Source of the DNA: Alphaproteobacteria bacterium
Lineage (GTDB): Bacteria > Pseudomonadota > Alphaproteobacteria > Micavibrionales > Micavibrionaceae
Direction: 5' to 3'
DNA length: 64,000 nt
Assembly (NCBI GenBank): GCA_016125135.1
Contig: WGMJ01000018.1
Location: 208,707-272,706, forward strand
Shown here: positions 41,654-51,630 of the stretch, in pieces
Layout of the letters: every line of letters begins with the position of its first letter
How positions within the stretch are numbered: position 1 is the stretch's first letter
Position numbers and translations under genes: made by a program
Notes under the pieces: generated by a model
Database searches by the model: none
The model's input: the letters and a program-made list of their open reading frames with translations, nothing else
Told to the model about the DNA's origin: nothing

Positions 41654-42927
41654 GCAGCCACGCTAACGGTTTTTAGTCCACCCATATAAGGTAGCAACGC
41701 ATCGGGCACAGTGATGGATTTTGTCATCGGGTCGTAATAGTTTTCCATGACGGCAATCAGCGCACGGCCAACGGCAAGGCCGGAGCCATTCAGCGTGTGC
41801 ACAAACTTGGTGTCTTTCTCGCTTTTCAGGCGGCAACGCGCTTTCATGCGGCGGGCTTGGAAATCCCAACAGTTCGAACAGCTTGAAATTTCGCGGTAGC
41901 GCGCCTGCCCCGGCAACCATACTTCTATGTCATAGGTTTTACGTGAACCAAAGCCAATATCACCCGCGCACAAAGCCATCGTGCGGTAAGAAAGGCCGAG
42001 GGATTTTAAAATCCCCTCAGCACATTCCGTCATGCGTTCATGCTCTTCAATTGATTTATCGGGCGTGGTGATGCTCACCATTTCAACCTTATAAAACTGG
42101 TGCTGACGGATCATCCCCGTTGTGTCTTTACCGGCTGCCCCTGCTTCCGAGCGGAAACAAGGCGTGAGGGCTGTAAAACGCAAAGGCAGTTCTTCCTCGT
42201 TCAAAATAAGGTCATTCACCATATTCGTCAGCACAACTTCTGCTGTCGGGATCAGCCAATGGCCTGTTGTTGTTTTAAACTGGTCTTCTGCGAATTTCGG
42301 CAATTGCGCCGTGCCGTACATGGCAGTGTCGTTCACCATCAAGGGCGGTGAAATTTCTGTATAGCCATTCTTCTGCGTATGCGTATCAAGCATAAATTGC
42401 CCGAGTGCGCGCTCAAGCCGCGCGAGCTGGCTTTTAATAAAAACAAAACGCGAGCCGGAAACACGGCCTGCCGTTTCAAAATCCATCATGCCCAGTAGTT
42501 CACCGATGGCATGGTGCTCGATTGCGTCATTCTTGCGGAGCGGTTCACCATGTTTGCGCACTTCAACATTGCCGTGTTCGTCTGCGCCGTCCGGCACTTC
42601 ATCTGAAAGCTGGTTTGGCAGTGATGAAAGAAGCGTCGTAAGTTTATCGCCAAGGTCGCGCTCTTCTTCCTCAAGGTTCTCCATATCTACTTTAATACTT
42701 ACAACTTCTGCCATCACGGCATCCGCGTTCTCTTTTTTGGCTTTCAACTGGCCAATCAGTTTCGATTTTTCGTTACGCTCTTGCTGTAAAGTCTGAAGCT
42801 GTGTTTGAACAGCTCTTCGCCGCTCATCAAGCGCAAGAATAACAGGGGTTTGAGGCGCTAAACCGCGGCGCGCCCAGTTTTTGTCGAAATTCTGCGGATT
42901 ATCGCGAATAGCCTTCAGATCAAACAT
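41650..42927 (-). CDS. serS: seryl-tRNA synthetase
   Basis: SerRS charges tRNA-Ser. The 425-residue class II enzyme has the N-terminal coiled-coil arm (about residues 30-105) that grips the long variable arm of tRNA-Ser, then [18 protein letters not shown], the class II motif 2 [24 protein letters not shown] (landmark [10 protein letters not shown]), [15 protein letters not shown] and the motif 3 region [18 protein letters not shown]. All are canonical. It leads the serS-GNAT-pcm-M23 operon. Confidence 0.97.
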   Translation of the reverse strand: MFDLKAIRDNPQNFDKNWARRGLAPQTPVILALDERRRAVQTQLQTLQQERNEKSKLIGQLKAKKENADAVMAEVVSIKVDMENLEEEERDLGDKLTTLLSSLPNQLSDEVPDGADEHGNVEVRKHGEPLRKNDAIEHHAIGELLGMMDFETAGRVSGSRFVFIKSQLARLERALGQFMLDTHTQKNGYTEISPPLMVNDTAMYGTAQLPKFAEDQFKTTTGHWLIPTAEVVLTNMVNDLILNEEELPLRFTALTPCFRSEAGAAGKDTTGMIRQHQFYKVEMVSITTPDKSIEEHERMTECAEGILKSLGLSYRTMALCAGDIGFGSRKTYDIEVWLPGQARYREISSCSNCWDFQARRMKARCRLKSEKDTKFVHTLNGSGLAVGRALIAVMENYYDPMTKSITVPDALLPYMGGLKTVSVAA

Positions 42928-42985
42928 ATTAATATTTACCTATTTTTCGTTTTCTAAGCATACGTAAAGAGTTATAAGAAGCAAG

Positions 42986-43885
42986 ATGAGTAAAGAAAAT
43001 TTTGATCTATGGCTTCCAAGGGAGGAAGACAAAGGACCACTGGTTTATGACGTTCCGCACGCCGGACGGGACTACCCCGCCGACTATAATTATGCGTGTG
43101 ATCTGGATGCGCTTGTCCGCACTGAAGACCGTTTTATGGATTTGATGCTGGCTGGTGCGGAGAAACAAGGCATTCCACTTATCACCGCAAAAGTATCACG
43201 CAGCTATATTGACCTGAACCGCCCCGAGACTGATATCGACCCGCGCCTACTGCGTGATGACGGCGATGACCCTTATAACAAGCCCGGCAATATGTGGCAT
43301 GGCTTGATCCGCCGTTTTGTTTCCTTCGCTGGCGATAAGATATATGACCGGCTTTTAGCCGCTGAGGAAATTGAAGCACGTATTGAAAATGTTTACAGGC
43401 CTTACCATGCAGAGCTGAAAAATCTGGTTGATGAAACTTGTGACCGACATGGTTATTGTGTACATCTGAACTGGCACTCGATGCCTTCGCAACTCGGACG
43501 TGTCGCAGCCCCCGACATTATTTTTGGCAGCATGGGCGGTAAAAGTGCTCCGCAATGGTTACTTGATGTGATGGCAGACTGGTGGAACATGCACGATTAT
43601 GATGTTAGACAAAATTATGTGTTCCGTGGGCAGGAAATTACACGCCGCTACGGCCAGCCAGAGAGCAACCGCTTTAGTGTTCTGATAGAGATTAACCGCG
43701 CTTTATATCTTGACGAGAATACTTATGAATTGAAGCCTGAAGCCGCTATTTTACAGCAGAAAATAAAGCTTTTTAGCGAATATATGAAAGACGTGATGAA
43801 GGACTTTAACCCTGCGACTTCAGAACTAGAAGCCGAACACACGCTCAAAAGAACTACGCAAGGCCTCGTCTACGTCCCGCGGTGA
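42986..43885 (+). CDS. N-formylglutamate amidohydrolase family protein
   Basis: The 299-residue protein has [14 protein letters not shown] at the N-terminus, [16 protein letters not shown], and [11 protein letters not shown] in the middle, as in N-formylglutamate deformylases (HutG type) which release glutamate in histidine degradation. The DVPHAGR and DLNRPE motifs contain likely metal ligands. No other hut gene is near, and many bacteria have such orphan members, so the substrate may differ. Its last 60 bases overlap the 3' end of lipB on the other strand. Confidence 0.85.
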   Translation: MSKENFDLWLPREEDKGPLVYDVPHAGRDYPADYNYACDLDALVRTEDRFMDLMLAGAEKQGIPLITAKVSRSYIDLNRPETDIDPRLLRDDGDDPYNKPGNMWHGLIRRFVSFAGDKIYDRLLAAEEIEARIENVYRPYHAELKNLVDETCDRHGYCVHLNWHSMPSQLGRVAAPDIIFGSMGGKSAPQWLLDVMADWWNMHDYDVRQNYVFRGQEITRRYGQPESNRFSVLIEINRALYLDENTYELKPEAAILQQKIKLFSEYMKDVMKDFNPATSELEAEHTLKRTTQGLVYVPR

Positions 43886-44464
43886 AATCTCTTTCCCAAG
43901 CTCATGCAGTGATGTGACCCCGTACTCGCTAATGCCGCATGGCACGATGCCATTAAAATGTGAAAGATCCGGATTGATATTCAGCGAGATGCCGTGAAAC
44001 GTGATCCAGTGGCGCACACGCACGCCAATCGCTGCAATTTTCTTTTCACCTTCGGGTGTCATGACCCAGATACCAACACGGCCTGAACGGCGCTCGCCTT
44101 TCACGTCGAACATAGAAAGCGTGCGGATAATCCATTCTTCCAGATCACAAACATATTTTTTTAAATCAGGTGCGTGTGCGCGCTTGCGCAGATCAAGCAT
44201 GGCATAGCCCACACGCTGGCCCGGCCCATGGTAAGTGTATTGCCCGCCCCGCCCAGTTTCAAAAACAGGGAATTGCGGGTTGAGCAGGTCTTCAGCTTGC
44301 GCCGAAGTGCCTGCCGTATAAAGCGGCGGGTGCTCGAGAAGCCAGACGCATTCTTGGCCGCCTCCTTCATGGATAGCGGCGACACGCGCTTCCATAAATG
44401 AAAGCGCTTCAGGGTAATTAACGGGCTGCTGGCTGGTTTTCCACTCCATGGCGTCTTTTACCAT
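43826..44464 (-). CDS. lipB: octanoyl-[acyl-carrier-protein]-protein N-octanoyltransferase
   Basis: LipB transfers octanoyl groups from ACP to lipoyl domains of 2-oxoacid dehydrogenases and the glycine cleavage H protein. The 212-residue protein has [38 protein letters not shown] (landmark [11 protein letters not shown]), KIAAIGVRV with the catalytic Lys, and GIVPCGI with the catalytic Cys. AAGG lies before the ATG. The 60 bp convergent overlap with the N-formylglutamate amidohydrolase-like gene is long; the LipB tail in this part ([21 protein letters not shown], landmark RSSFERVFG) is ordinary LipB sequence. Confidence 0.94.
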   Translation of the reverse strand: MVKDAMEWKTSQQPVNYPEALSFMEARVAAIHEGGGQECVWLLEHPPLYTAGTSAQAEDLLNPQFPVFETGRGGQYTYHGPGQRVGYAMLDLRKRAHAPDLKKYVCDLEEWIIRTLSMFDVKGERRSGRVGIWVMTPEGEKKIAAIGVRVRHWITFHGISLNINPDLSHFNGIVPCGISEYGVTSLHELGKEISPRDVDEALRSSFERVFGF

Positions 44465-44573
44465 CTTCGCGCCTTAAAACAGAGACCAATTTATAGAAAA
44501 TATGAAAAATGATCTACGCTTCGTAAATACCTGCCATGCACCAGCCCGATAGCGTTTTACATCTTATAAATAC

Positions 44574-44602
44574 TTGCATGCGGCGCAATGTTTCATTATG
44601 TT
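44574..44602 (+). promoter_or_regulatory. promoter for tRNA-Leu
   Basis: TTGCAT (44574-44579), 17 bp spacer, TATGTT (44597-44602), about 45 bases before the mature tRNA 5' end. Confidence 0.4.
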
Positions 44603-44646
44603 GCCCGAGCTAAAGCTTTCTGATAGCAAAATACCACCAAAGGCTC

Positions 44647-44731
44647 GCGGCCATGGCGGAATTGGTAGACGCGCAACGTTGAGGTCGTTGTGGGGCAACC
44701 CGTGGAAGTTCGAGTCTTCTTGGCCGCACCA
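44647..44731 (+). tRNA. tRNA-Leu (anticodon GAG)
   Basis: The 85-base gene folds as a class II tRNA: acceptor GCGGCCA/TGGCCGC with discriminator A and encoded CCA, a D arm with GGTAGAC, anticodon stem CAACG/CGTTG with loop TTGAGGT, a long variable arm with GGG/CCC, and T arm GGAAG TTCGAGT CTTCT. The anticodon GAG reads CUC and CUU. A short T run follows after the CCA, but no clear terminator hairpin separates it from maeB 26 bases downstream. Confidence 0.96.
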
Positions 44732-44757
44732 TCTTTTTTTATTCGGAAGATATATAT

Positions 44758-47046
44758 ATGAACGAGCAGCTCTATCAGGAAGCCCTTGATTACCACAAGG
44801 ACGGAAAACCCGGCAAAATCGAGATTGTACCTACCAAGCGTTTGTCAACACAGCGTGATCTAGCGCTTGCCTATTCCCCCGGTGTTGCTGCTGCTTGTGA
44901 AGAAATTGAAAAAGACCCGCTGAAAGCGCTCGACTATACCGCGCGTGGCAACCTTGTTGCCGTTATTTCGAATGGTACAGCTGTGCTTGGCCTTGGCGCG
45001 ATTGGCGCTCTTGCCTCCAAACCTGTTATGGAAGGAAAAGCTGTTCTTTTCAAAAAGTTTGCGAATATTGATTCAATTGATATCGAAGTTGATGAAACAG
45101 ATGTCGATAAACTTGTTGATTGCATTGCCGCGCTTGAACCATCATTTGGTGGTATCAACCTTGAAGATATCAAAGCGCCCGAATGTTTTGCGGTAGAAGA
45201 AAAACTCCGCCAGCGCATGAAAATTCCTGTGTTCCATGACGACCAGCACGGTACGGCCATTATTGTAACAGCAGCCTTCCTGAACTGGCTGCATTACACA
45301 GGCAAGAACATTAAAAAGGTCAAACTGGTTGGCTCGGGCGCTGGTGCGTCTGCAATCGCTTGTTTGCGTTTGTTGACAAGCGCGGGTTTGCCAAAAGAAA
45401 ATATTATCATCTGTGACCGCAACGGTGTTGTTTACAAAGGCCGCAACCAAGGTATGGACCCTGCGAAAGAAGAATTCGCAAACGATACAAAAGCACGCAC
45501 GATTGAAGAAGCCATTAAAGGCGCTGATATTTTCCTAGGTCTTTCTGGCCCTGGCGCTATCACAGCCGAAGCTGTTGCAAGCATGGCTAAAGAGCCGCTG
45601 ATTATGGCGCTTGCCAACCCGACACCAGAAATTCTGCCGGAAGAAGTTGTAAAGGTACGCCCGCAAGCCATTATCTGCACAGGACGCTCTGACTATGTGA
45701 ACCAAGTGAATAATGTTCTTTGCTTCCCGTTCATCTTCCGCGGCGCGCTGGATGTTGGCGCAACCGCCATTAACGAGGAAATGAAGCTCGCTTGCGTTAA
45801 AGCGATTGCCGAGCTTGCCCGTAAAGAAGTCCCCTCTGAAGTTGCTGCAATTTACAGTGACGAGACCATGGTTTTTGGCCCGCAATATCTTATTCCGAAA
45901 CCGTTTGATCCGCGCCTGATTGTTGATTTACCAATTGCCGTTGCCAAGGCCGCAATGGAAACAGGCGTGGCGACGCGCCCGATCACAGATTTTGAAGCCT
46001 ATGCCGAAAAACTGAAGCAGCATAACTACCGCACGAATATCCTGATGAGTCCTATCTTTGCACGCGCAAAAGCGAACGTACAGCGCATTGTCTATTGCGA
46101 AGGTGAGGATGAGCGCGTGCTGCAGGCAATGCAGACTGTTGTGGATGAGAAACTGGCAAAGCCAATTCTTATTGGCCGCCGCCATGTTGTTGAGACACGG
46201 ATGAAGCGCCTGCGCCTGCGTGCAGAACTTGATAAGGATATCGAACTGGTTGACCCCGATGATGACCCGCGTTACCGCGACTACTGGTCAACTTACCATG
46301 AGCTTATGGCACGTAAGGGTGTGACCGAAGCACTGGCACGACAGGTTGTGCGTACAAACAACACGATTATCGGCTCGCTGATGGTACACAAAAACGAAGC
46401 AGATGCGCTTGTGTGTGGTACGGTTGGCCGGCACCGCGAACATTTAAGTGCCATCGTCGATGTTATCGGTCTCAAAAAAGGCGTTGAGTCAGCAGCAGCA
46501 CTTGCAACAGTCACACATAGTAAAGGCATTTCCTTTATTTGTGATACACATGTGAACCCGAACCCAAGCGCCGCCCAGCTTGTAGAAACCACACTGCTGG
46601 CTGCCGAGGAGATCCGCCGCATGGGGATTACGCCTAAAATTGCCATGCTCTCGCATTCGAACTTCGGAACGCATGACGATGAATCCGCAAACAAAATGCG
46701 TACAGCATGTGAAGAAATTAAGCGTCGCGCGCCTGACCTTGAGATTGACGGTGAAATGCACGCTGATACGGCCCTTTCAGAGGATATCCGTAAAATTCTA
46801 CTGCCGAATTCAACGTTGCGTGGCCAAGCAAACTTGCTGGTAATGCCGAACGTTGATGCTGCCAGCATCGCCTATAACGTCATTAAGATTATGTGTGACG
46901 GCGTTTCGATTGGTCCGCTACTGCTTGGCGTTGCCAGACCCGCACATATTCTAACACCCGTTGCCTCTGTTCGCGGCGTCATTAACATTACAGGTGTTGC
47001 CTCTTTGGGTGCCCAGACGATGTTTGGCGATAACCGCCTGCTTTAA
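44758..47046 (+). CDS. maeB: NADP-dependent malic enzyme with C-terminal phosphotransacetylase-like domain
   Basis: MaeB oxidatively decarboxylates malate to pyruvate, making NADPH. The 762-residue protein has a malic enzyme part (about 1-430: [60 protein letters not shown]) and a PTA-like part (about 440-760: [55 protein letters not shown]). In this class the PTA part does not usually catalyse acetyl transfer but binds acetyl-CoA for regulation. It lies directly downstream of tRNA-Leu. Confidence 0.96.
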   Translation: MNEQLYQEALDYHKDGKPGKIEIVPTKRLSTQRDLALAYSPGVAAACEEIEKDPLKALDYTARGNLVAVISNGTAVLGLGAIGALASKPVMEGKAVLFKKFANIDSIDIEVDETDVDKLVDCIAALEPSFGGINLEDIKAPECFAVEEKLRQRMKIPVFHDDQHGTAIIVTAAFLNWLHYTGKNIKKVKLVGSGAGASAIACLRLLTSAGLPKENIIICDRNGVVYKGRNQGMDPAKEEFANDTKARTIEEAIKGADIFLGLSGPGAITAEAVASMAKEPLIMALANPTPEILPEEVVKVRPQAIICTGRSDYVNQVNNVLCFPFIFRGALDVGATAINEEMKLACVKAIAELARKEVPSEVAAIYSDETMVFGPQYLIPKPFDPRLIVDLPIAVAKAAMETGVATRPITDFEAYAEKLKQHNYRTNILMSPIFARAKANVQRIVYCEGEDERVLQAMQTVVDEKLAKPILIGRRHVVETRMKRLRLRAELDKDIELVDPDDDPRYRDYWSTYHELMARKGVTEALARQVVRTNNTIIGSLMVHKNEADALVCGTVGRHREHLSAIVDVIGLKKGVESAAALATVTHSKGISFICDTHVNPNPSAAQLVETTLLAAEEIRRMGITPKIAMLSHSNFGTHDDESANKMRTACEEIKRRAPDLEIDGEMHADTALSEDIRKILLPNSTLRGQANLLVMPNVDAASIAYNVIKIMCDGVSIGPLLLGVARPAHILTPVASVRGVINITGVASLGAQTMFGDNRLL

Positions 47047-47095
47047 GGCCAGATTTACCTTGACCTGAAGCGCAAAACCATGAACCCTTCTTTTC

Positions 47096-48502
47096 ATGGC
47101 AGAGTTGCAAGAACCAACGCTGGAAGAAGAAAATGCCGACATTGAAGATGTCGCCTTTACCGGCTTGAGTGACGAGCAGATTTCATTTGTTGTCGAGCAT
47201 CTGGATGAAGGCAGCCCGCGCGATCTTGAAGATTTCCTGAATGAACTTGGCCCCGCCGACTTTGCGGAACTGATTGAAAAACTCGACATGCAGCACCGCG
47301 TGCTGTTTGTTGAAACATTTGCCGATGTGATCCCCCCCGAGACCTTCTCGCACCTTGAATTTGACTTGCGTCAATCGGTGCTTGGTAAAATGCCTGCGCT
47401 GGCCGTTGCCCGTATTGTTAATGATCTGGAATCCGATGATGCACTCGACCTTGTTCTCTCGCTTGATGATGACGAGTTCCGCACCGATGTTGTGCAGAAG
47501 CTTTCCTATAAAGTCCGCGCACATGTTGAAGAAGGCTTGACCTTCCCTGAAGATTCCGCTGGCCGTCTGATGCAACGTGAATTTGTCGCAATTCCGCAAT
47601 TCTGGACAGTCGGCAAAACTATCGATTATTTACGCGCTGCTGGCCAGACACTGCCGCAAGACTTTCTCGATTTGTTTGTGGTGACCCCCTCTTACCACGT
47701 TGTGGGCGAGGTTCCGCTAAACAGGCTTGTCTGTGCGCAGCGTTCTGAAAAAATCGAGAGCTTGGCACGTTCCGACATTCACGCTATTTCTGCCGATACC
47801 GACCAGGAAGAAGTCGCCATGATCTTCCGCCGCGAGGGCCTGTCGTCCGTTCCGGTTATCGATAGCAGCGACCGTTTGATCGGCGTTATTACAGTTGATG
47901 ACGTTATCGATGTTATTGACGAAGAAGCCGAGGAAGATATTTTGAAACTGGCTGGTGTTGAGGATGATGACATTCACCGCTCGCTCTGGAGTACAACATA
48001 CTCGCGCTTCCGCTGGTTGTTTATAAATTTGTTTACGGCGGTTCTTGCCTCCTACGTAATTTCATTCTTTGAAGCTGCAATTGATAAAGTTGTTGCCCTT
48101 GCTGTTCTTATGCCGATTGTTGCTTCTATGGGGGGTAATGCCGGCACACAGGTGATGACTGTTGCCGTGCGCGCGCTTGCAACCAAAGACCTGACATTCG
48201 GTAACGCTTATCGCCTCCTTAGCAAGGAAGTGCTTGTAGGCCTGCTGAACGGTGTGGCCTTCGCCATTATCGCTGGTTGCGTCACATGGTTCTGGTTCAA
48301 AGACCCGTTACTCGGCATTGTTATTTCATTTGCCATGGTCACGAACCTTGTTGCCGCCGGTTTTAGTGGCGTGGCCATTCCGCTTGTGTTACAGCGCATG
48401 GGGGCTGACCCTGCCGTTTCTTCCACAGTTTTCCTGACAACCGTCACTGATGTTGTCGGTTTCTTTGTTTTCCTTGGCCTTGCTGCCATTGTTTTACTAT
48501 AA
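47096..48502 (+). CDS. mgtE: magnesium transporter MgtE
   Basis: The 468-residue protein has the MgtE N domain of helical repeats (about 30-150, with LPPAD-like GPADFAELIEKLD), a CBS pair (about 150-275, with FRREGLSSVPVIDSSDRLIGVITVDDVIDVI, landmark VDDVIDVIDEEAEEDI), and five membrane spans with MPIVASMGGNAGTQVMTVAVRAL. Mg2+ binding to the N and CBS domains closes the pore. The message start has no clear ribosome binding site and follows maeB by 49 bp. Confidence 0.95.
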   Translation: MAELQEPTLEEENADIEDVAFTGLSDEQISFVVEHLDEGSPRDLEDFLNELGPADFAELIEKLDMQHRVLFVETFADVIPPETFSHLEFDLRQSVLGKMPALAVARIVNDLESDDALDLVLSLDDDEFRTDVVQKLSYKVRAHVEEGLTFPEDSAGRLMQREFVAIPQFWTVGKTIDYLRAAGQTLPQDFLDLFVVTPSYHVVGEVPLNRLVCAQRSEKIESLARSDIHAISADTDQEEVAMIFRREGLSSVPVIDSSDRLIGVITVDDVIDVIDEEAEEDILKLAGVEDDDIHRSLWSTTYSRFRWLFINLFTAVLASYVISFFEAAIDKVVALAVLMPIVASMGGNAGTQVMTVAVRALATKDLTFGNAYRLLSKEVLVGLLNGVAFAIIAGCVTWFWFKDPLLGIVISFAMVTNLVAAGFSGVAIPLVLQRMGADPAVSSTVFLTTVTDVVGFFVFLGLAAIVLL

Positions 48503-48544
48503 AAACTGGATTTTCTGCTTTTACCATGGTTTAGTACGCCTGCC

Positions 48545-50566
48545 ATGGCCAGAGAATCCCGCTCCGAAAACAAACCCCGCAGTATTGTCCTCTTTTTATT
48601 AAAGTGGGGCTTTGTTCTGGCGCTTTGGGGCATTCTTATTGGCGGCCTTACACTCGCGTGGTTTGCCAAGGATCTTGATGAAATTACCCGCCAGCCGAAT
48701 TTCGAACGCCGCTTCTCGATTACTGTTCTTGCCAATGACGGTTCGGTGATCGGACGTTACGGTGATATTACCGGCCAGAATTTGAATATAGACCAACTGC
48801 CGGAACATTTAATTCAGGCCGTGCTGGCTGCCGAAGACCGCCGCTTCTATTACCATTTCGGTATTGACCCGATTGGCTTGGCACGTGCGTTTGTTGTCAA
48901 CACGATTAAGGGCCGCGTTGTGCAGGGAGGCTCTACCATTACCCAGCAGCTGGCAAAAAACCTTTTCCTGTCACAAGAGCGCACCTACAAACGAAAAATA
49001 CAAGAAGCCCTTCTTGCTTTGTGGCTTGAGCGCCGCCTGACGAAAGATGAAATTCTCTCGGCTTACCTGAACCGCATTTATATGGGGGCAGGCGCTTACG
49101 GTGTTGATGCCGCTTCTGAAATTTATTTCAAGAAATCAGCGCGTGATATTAATTTGCGTGAAGCTGCCATTCTGGCCGGCCTTATTAAAGCGCCATCACG
49201 CTACTCCCCTGCCAGCAACCCCGCAGCTGCCAACCGCCGCGCCGATATTGTTTTACAGGAGATGGTTGAAACCGGCTTCCTGAAAGAAGACGAGAACAAG
49301 GAAAAGCGTGACGGCCCGCCGATCCCGATCCGTAAACCCGATACAGCAGAATCAAGCCGTTACTTTGCTGACTGGTGCGTGGAAGGTATGAACGCGCTTC
49401 TTGGTTCGCCCGAAACGGATATCATTATTAAAACAACGCTCGACCCCGAAGTGCAAAAAGGCCTGACCGAGCCTCTCGTAGAAGCGGTCAAACAAAAAGG
49501 CGCCGAGAGCAAGCTCTCACAAGCCGCCGGCCTCATATTGCGCCCCGATGGTTCGGTTGTGGGTATGGTAGGCGGTATTGATTACAGCCAAAGCCAGTTT
49601 AACCGCACTACACAAGCCTTGCGTTCACCTGGTTCGTCTTTCAAACCGATTGTTTACCTAACAGCCCTTGAAATGGGCTGGAAACCGACCGACACAATTA
49701 TGGATGAGCCTATCCAGATCGGCTCATACAAACCCACAAATTTTGGCGGGAAATATTACGGCGAAGTGACCCTCATTGATGCGATGACTTTATCGCTGAA
49801 TACCGTTGCAGTTCAGCTTGCCCATAATGTCGGTATTGATCGCGTTGTCGGCATGGCGCGCCGCCTTGGCATTATCTCGCCGCTCGAACCAAACTATGCA
49901 ACAGCCCTTGGCGCAAACGGTGCAACCATGCTGGAAATGGCAACCGCCTATCTAACAATTTCAAATGACGGCATATTGATACGCCCGTTTGGCATTCTTC
50001 AAATCGAGCAAGAAGATGGCAAAGTGCTTTACCAGCGCCAGCAACCGCAGCTCTCACGCGTTGTTGCAGAATTAAACGTTCATAACCTGAAAATACTGAT
50101 GGAAAGCGTCGTCCGTTACGGCACAGGGCAAGCCGCACAATTTGGTGGCTATGCTGCCGGTAAAACCGGCACCTCACAGGATTACCGCGATGTGTGGTTC
50201 AGCGGCTTTACAAACGGTTATGTTGGCTCGATCTGGATGGGGAATGATGACAATAGCTCGAGCAAGCGTGTCACAGGTGGTGCCCTCCCTGCCCGTGCAT
50301 GGCGTGATGCAATTGTTGCCGCGCTGAATGACCCAACGCCAGCGCCTTATACGCGCATCGACTCACCAAATATATTCAGCGATATGCTCAGCCGTATTTT
50401 GAATGATAATAGCAGCGACCCACAGGAAGAATATATCGGTGCACCACTGCCCGAGAGAAACGAGAAGCCGCAGGAACGCCGCGGCTTCTTCTCGCGCTGG
50501 TACAAAATGCAGGATAATGCCGTTCAACCTGCTCCTGCGCCAACGCGTCAACGCTTTAATGAATAA
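48545..50566 (+). CDS. mrcA: class A penicillin-binding protein 1A
   Basis: This bifunctional peptidoglycan synthase of 673 residues has one N-terminal span (about 18-40), a GT51 glycosyltransferase domain with AVLAAEDRRFYYHFGIDPIG, GGSTITQQLAKNLFLS and KIQEALLALWLE, and a transpeptidase domain with the SxxK motif in RSPGSSFKPIVYL, SLN in MTLSLNTVAVQ, and KTGT in GYAAGKTGTSQDYRD. The C-terminus is a proline-rich tail. The start has no evident ribosome binding site; a TAGTAC -10-like box lies seven bases before ATG, so a leaderless message is possible. Confidence 0.95.
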   Translation: MARESRSENKPRSIVLFLLKWGFVLALWGILIGGLTLAWFAKDLDEITRQPNFERRFSITVLANDGSVIGRYGDITGQNLNIDQLPEHLIQAVLAAEDRRFYYHFGIDPIGLARAFVVNTIKGRVVQGGSTITQQLAKNLFLSQERTYKRKIQEALLALWLERRLTKDEILSAYLNRIYMGAGAYGVDAASEIYFKKSARDINLREAAILAGLIKAPSRYSPASNPAAANRRADIVLQEMVETGFLKEDENKEKRDGPPIPIRKPDTAESSRYFADWCVEGMNALLGSPETDIIIKTTLDPEVQKGLTEPLVEAVKQKGAESKLSQAAGLILRPDGSVVGMVGGIDYSQSQFNRTTQALRSPGSSFKPIVYLTALEMGWKPTDTIMDEPIQIGSYKPTNFGGKYYGEVTLIDAMTLSLNTVAVQLAHNVGIDRVVGMARRLGIISPLEPNYATALGANGATMLEMATAYLTISNDGILIRPFGILQIEQEDGKVLYQRQQPQLSRVVAELNVHNLKILMESVVRYGTGQAAQFGGYAAGKTGTSQDYRDVWFSGFTNGYVGSIWMGNDDNSSSKRVTGGALPARAWRDAIVAALNDPTPAPYTRIDSPNIFSDMLSRILNDNSSDPQEEYIGAPLPERNEKPQERRGFFSRWYKMQDNAVQPAPAPTRQRFNE

Positions 50567-50572
50567 TAATTC

Positions 50573-51028
50573 CTAGCGTGGCACTTCTACACGTTCGCGT
50601 GTTTCTTTTGCCACCTGTCGTGCATAATGACGCTTCCATGCCGCGAATTTATCTTCACCGATATCATCCCAGTGGTTTTTCAGCTCTATAAGCGATTCAC
50701 ACTGGCTATGCGGGTCAGATGCATTCCGTACAACTGTCTGGTCAACATAGGCCAGAAACTCCGACGGGAAGGCCATCCGCGGTGCACGAAGCCCGAGATC
50801 AATGAGGATCTTCGATACATGCGCATCCGAAAGCCCTGTCATATCAGCGGTAAACTGTATCGCTGAAAGGATTTTTATATCCATGCGGCTGTTAGGCACA
50901 TGGCGCAAGTGGCGCATAAATCTAACGTAAGCATCCATCTCGCATTTCAATGCGTTTGTGGGTGGTAAGGGCAATATCACTTTTTCAGGTCTTGTTCTGC
51001 TCTTCACTTCCGTATTCACTTCAGTCAT
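50573..51028 (-). CDS. putative DNA-binding or regulatory protein with a helix-turn-helix-like region
   Basis: The 151-residue protein starts at 51028, where CAGGAGG precedes the ATG at ideal spacing. It is basic and helical. The segment KILSAIQFTADMTGLSDAHVSKILIDLG (landmark GLSDAHVSKILIDLG) reads like a helix-turn-helix in which the second helix starts at SDAHVSKI. Two palindromes at 51070-51110 lie in its upstream region, which suggests self-regulation. No family is recognised, and the HTH call is tentative. Confidence 0.6.
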   Translation of the reverse strand: MTEVNTEVKSRTRPEKVILPLPPTNALKCEMDAYVRFMRHLRHVPNSRMDIKILSAIQFTADMTGLSDAHVSKILIDLGLRAPRMAFPSEFLAYVDQTVVRNASDPHSQCESLIELKNHWDDIGEDKFAAWKRHYARQVAKETRERVEVPR

Positions 51029-51069
51029 CGCAACCTCCTGTTTCGTGTTGATGTCCCCAGCGTGACGAT

Positions 51070-51110
51070 GATTCGTGAATCGAATCTTAATTTTCTGGAT
51101 TCTGTCCAGA
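51070..51110. promoter_or_regulatory. two palindromes upstream of the HTH-like gene
   Basis: GATTC-GT-GAATC at 51070-51081 and TCTGGA-TTCTG-TCCAGA at 51094-51110. Both are perfect and lie 42-82 bp before the start codon at 51028. They may be operator sites. Confidence 0.4.
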
Positions 51111-51180
51111 AACGTGCGATTCAATTGTGGATAACTAAACACCACGCATAGAAGACGCTTAGAAAACAAGAGATATGCGT

Positions 51181-51630
51181 TTAAGTTCCGCGCGCATTTT
51201 TTATGGATTCGGCTTGAAGCCTTGCAAGCGTGTCGACTCGCTCGTTTTCAGGGTGGCCTGCATGGCCTTTTACCCAGTGAAATGTTACGGTGTGTTTCGA
51301 AATTTCTTCGTCCAGTTTTTCCCACAAATCCTGATTTTTTACCGGCTTCTTGTCTGCTGTTTTCCAGCCGCGTGCCTTCCACCCCGCTAACCATTCATGA
51401 ACACCTTTACGGACGTATTCACTATCTGTGTATAAGTCTACTTCGCAGCCGCGCTTCAAAGCTTTTAACGCTTCAATAGCCGCCAGAAGCTCCATGCGGT
51501 TATTGGTTGTGCCATCTTCCCCGCCGCTCAATTCCTTCTCGACCCCTTTATAACGCAGAATTGCGCCCCAGCCGCCCGGCCCAGGGTTTCCCAAGCATGC
51601 GCCATCGGTAAATGCTTCAATTTTGCTCAT
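51181..51630 (-). CDS. rnhA: ribonuclease HI
   Basis: RNase HI degrades the RNA strand of RNA-DNA hybrids. The 149-residue protein has [20 protein letters not shown] with the first catalytic Asp, [15 protein letters not shown] with the Glu, [15 protein letters not shown] with the second Asp, and [20 protein letters not shown] with the His and last Asp. All catalytic residues are present. Its start overlaps the 3' end of thrB by 14 bp, as in the ispH-thrB-rnhA clusters of alphaproteobacteria. Confidence 0.96.
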   Translation of the reverse strand: MSKIEAFTDGACLGNPGPGGWGAILRYKGVEKELSGGEDGTTNNRMELLAAIEALKALKRGCEVDLYTDSEYVRKGVHEWLAGWKARGWKTADKKPVKNQDLWEKLDEEISKHTVTFHWVKGHAGHPENERVDTLARLQAESIKNARGT

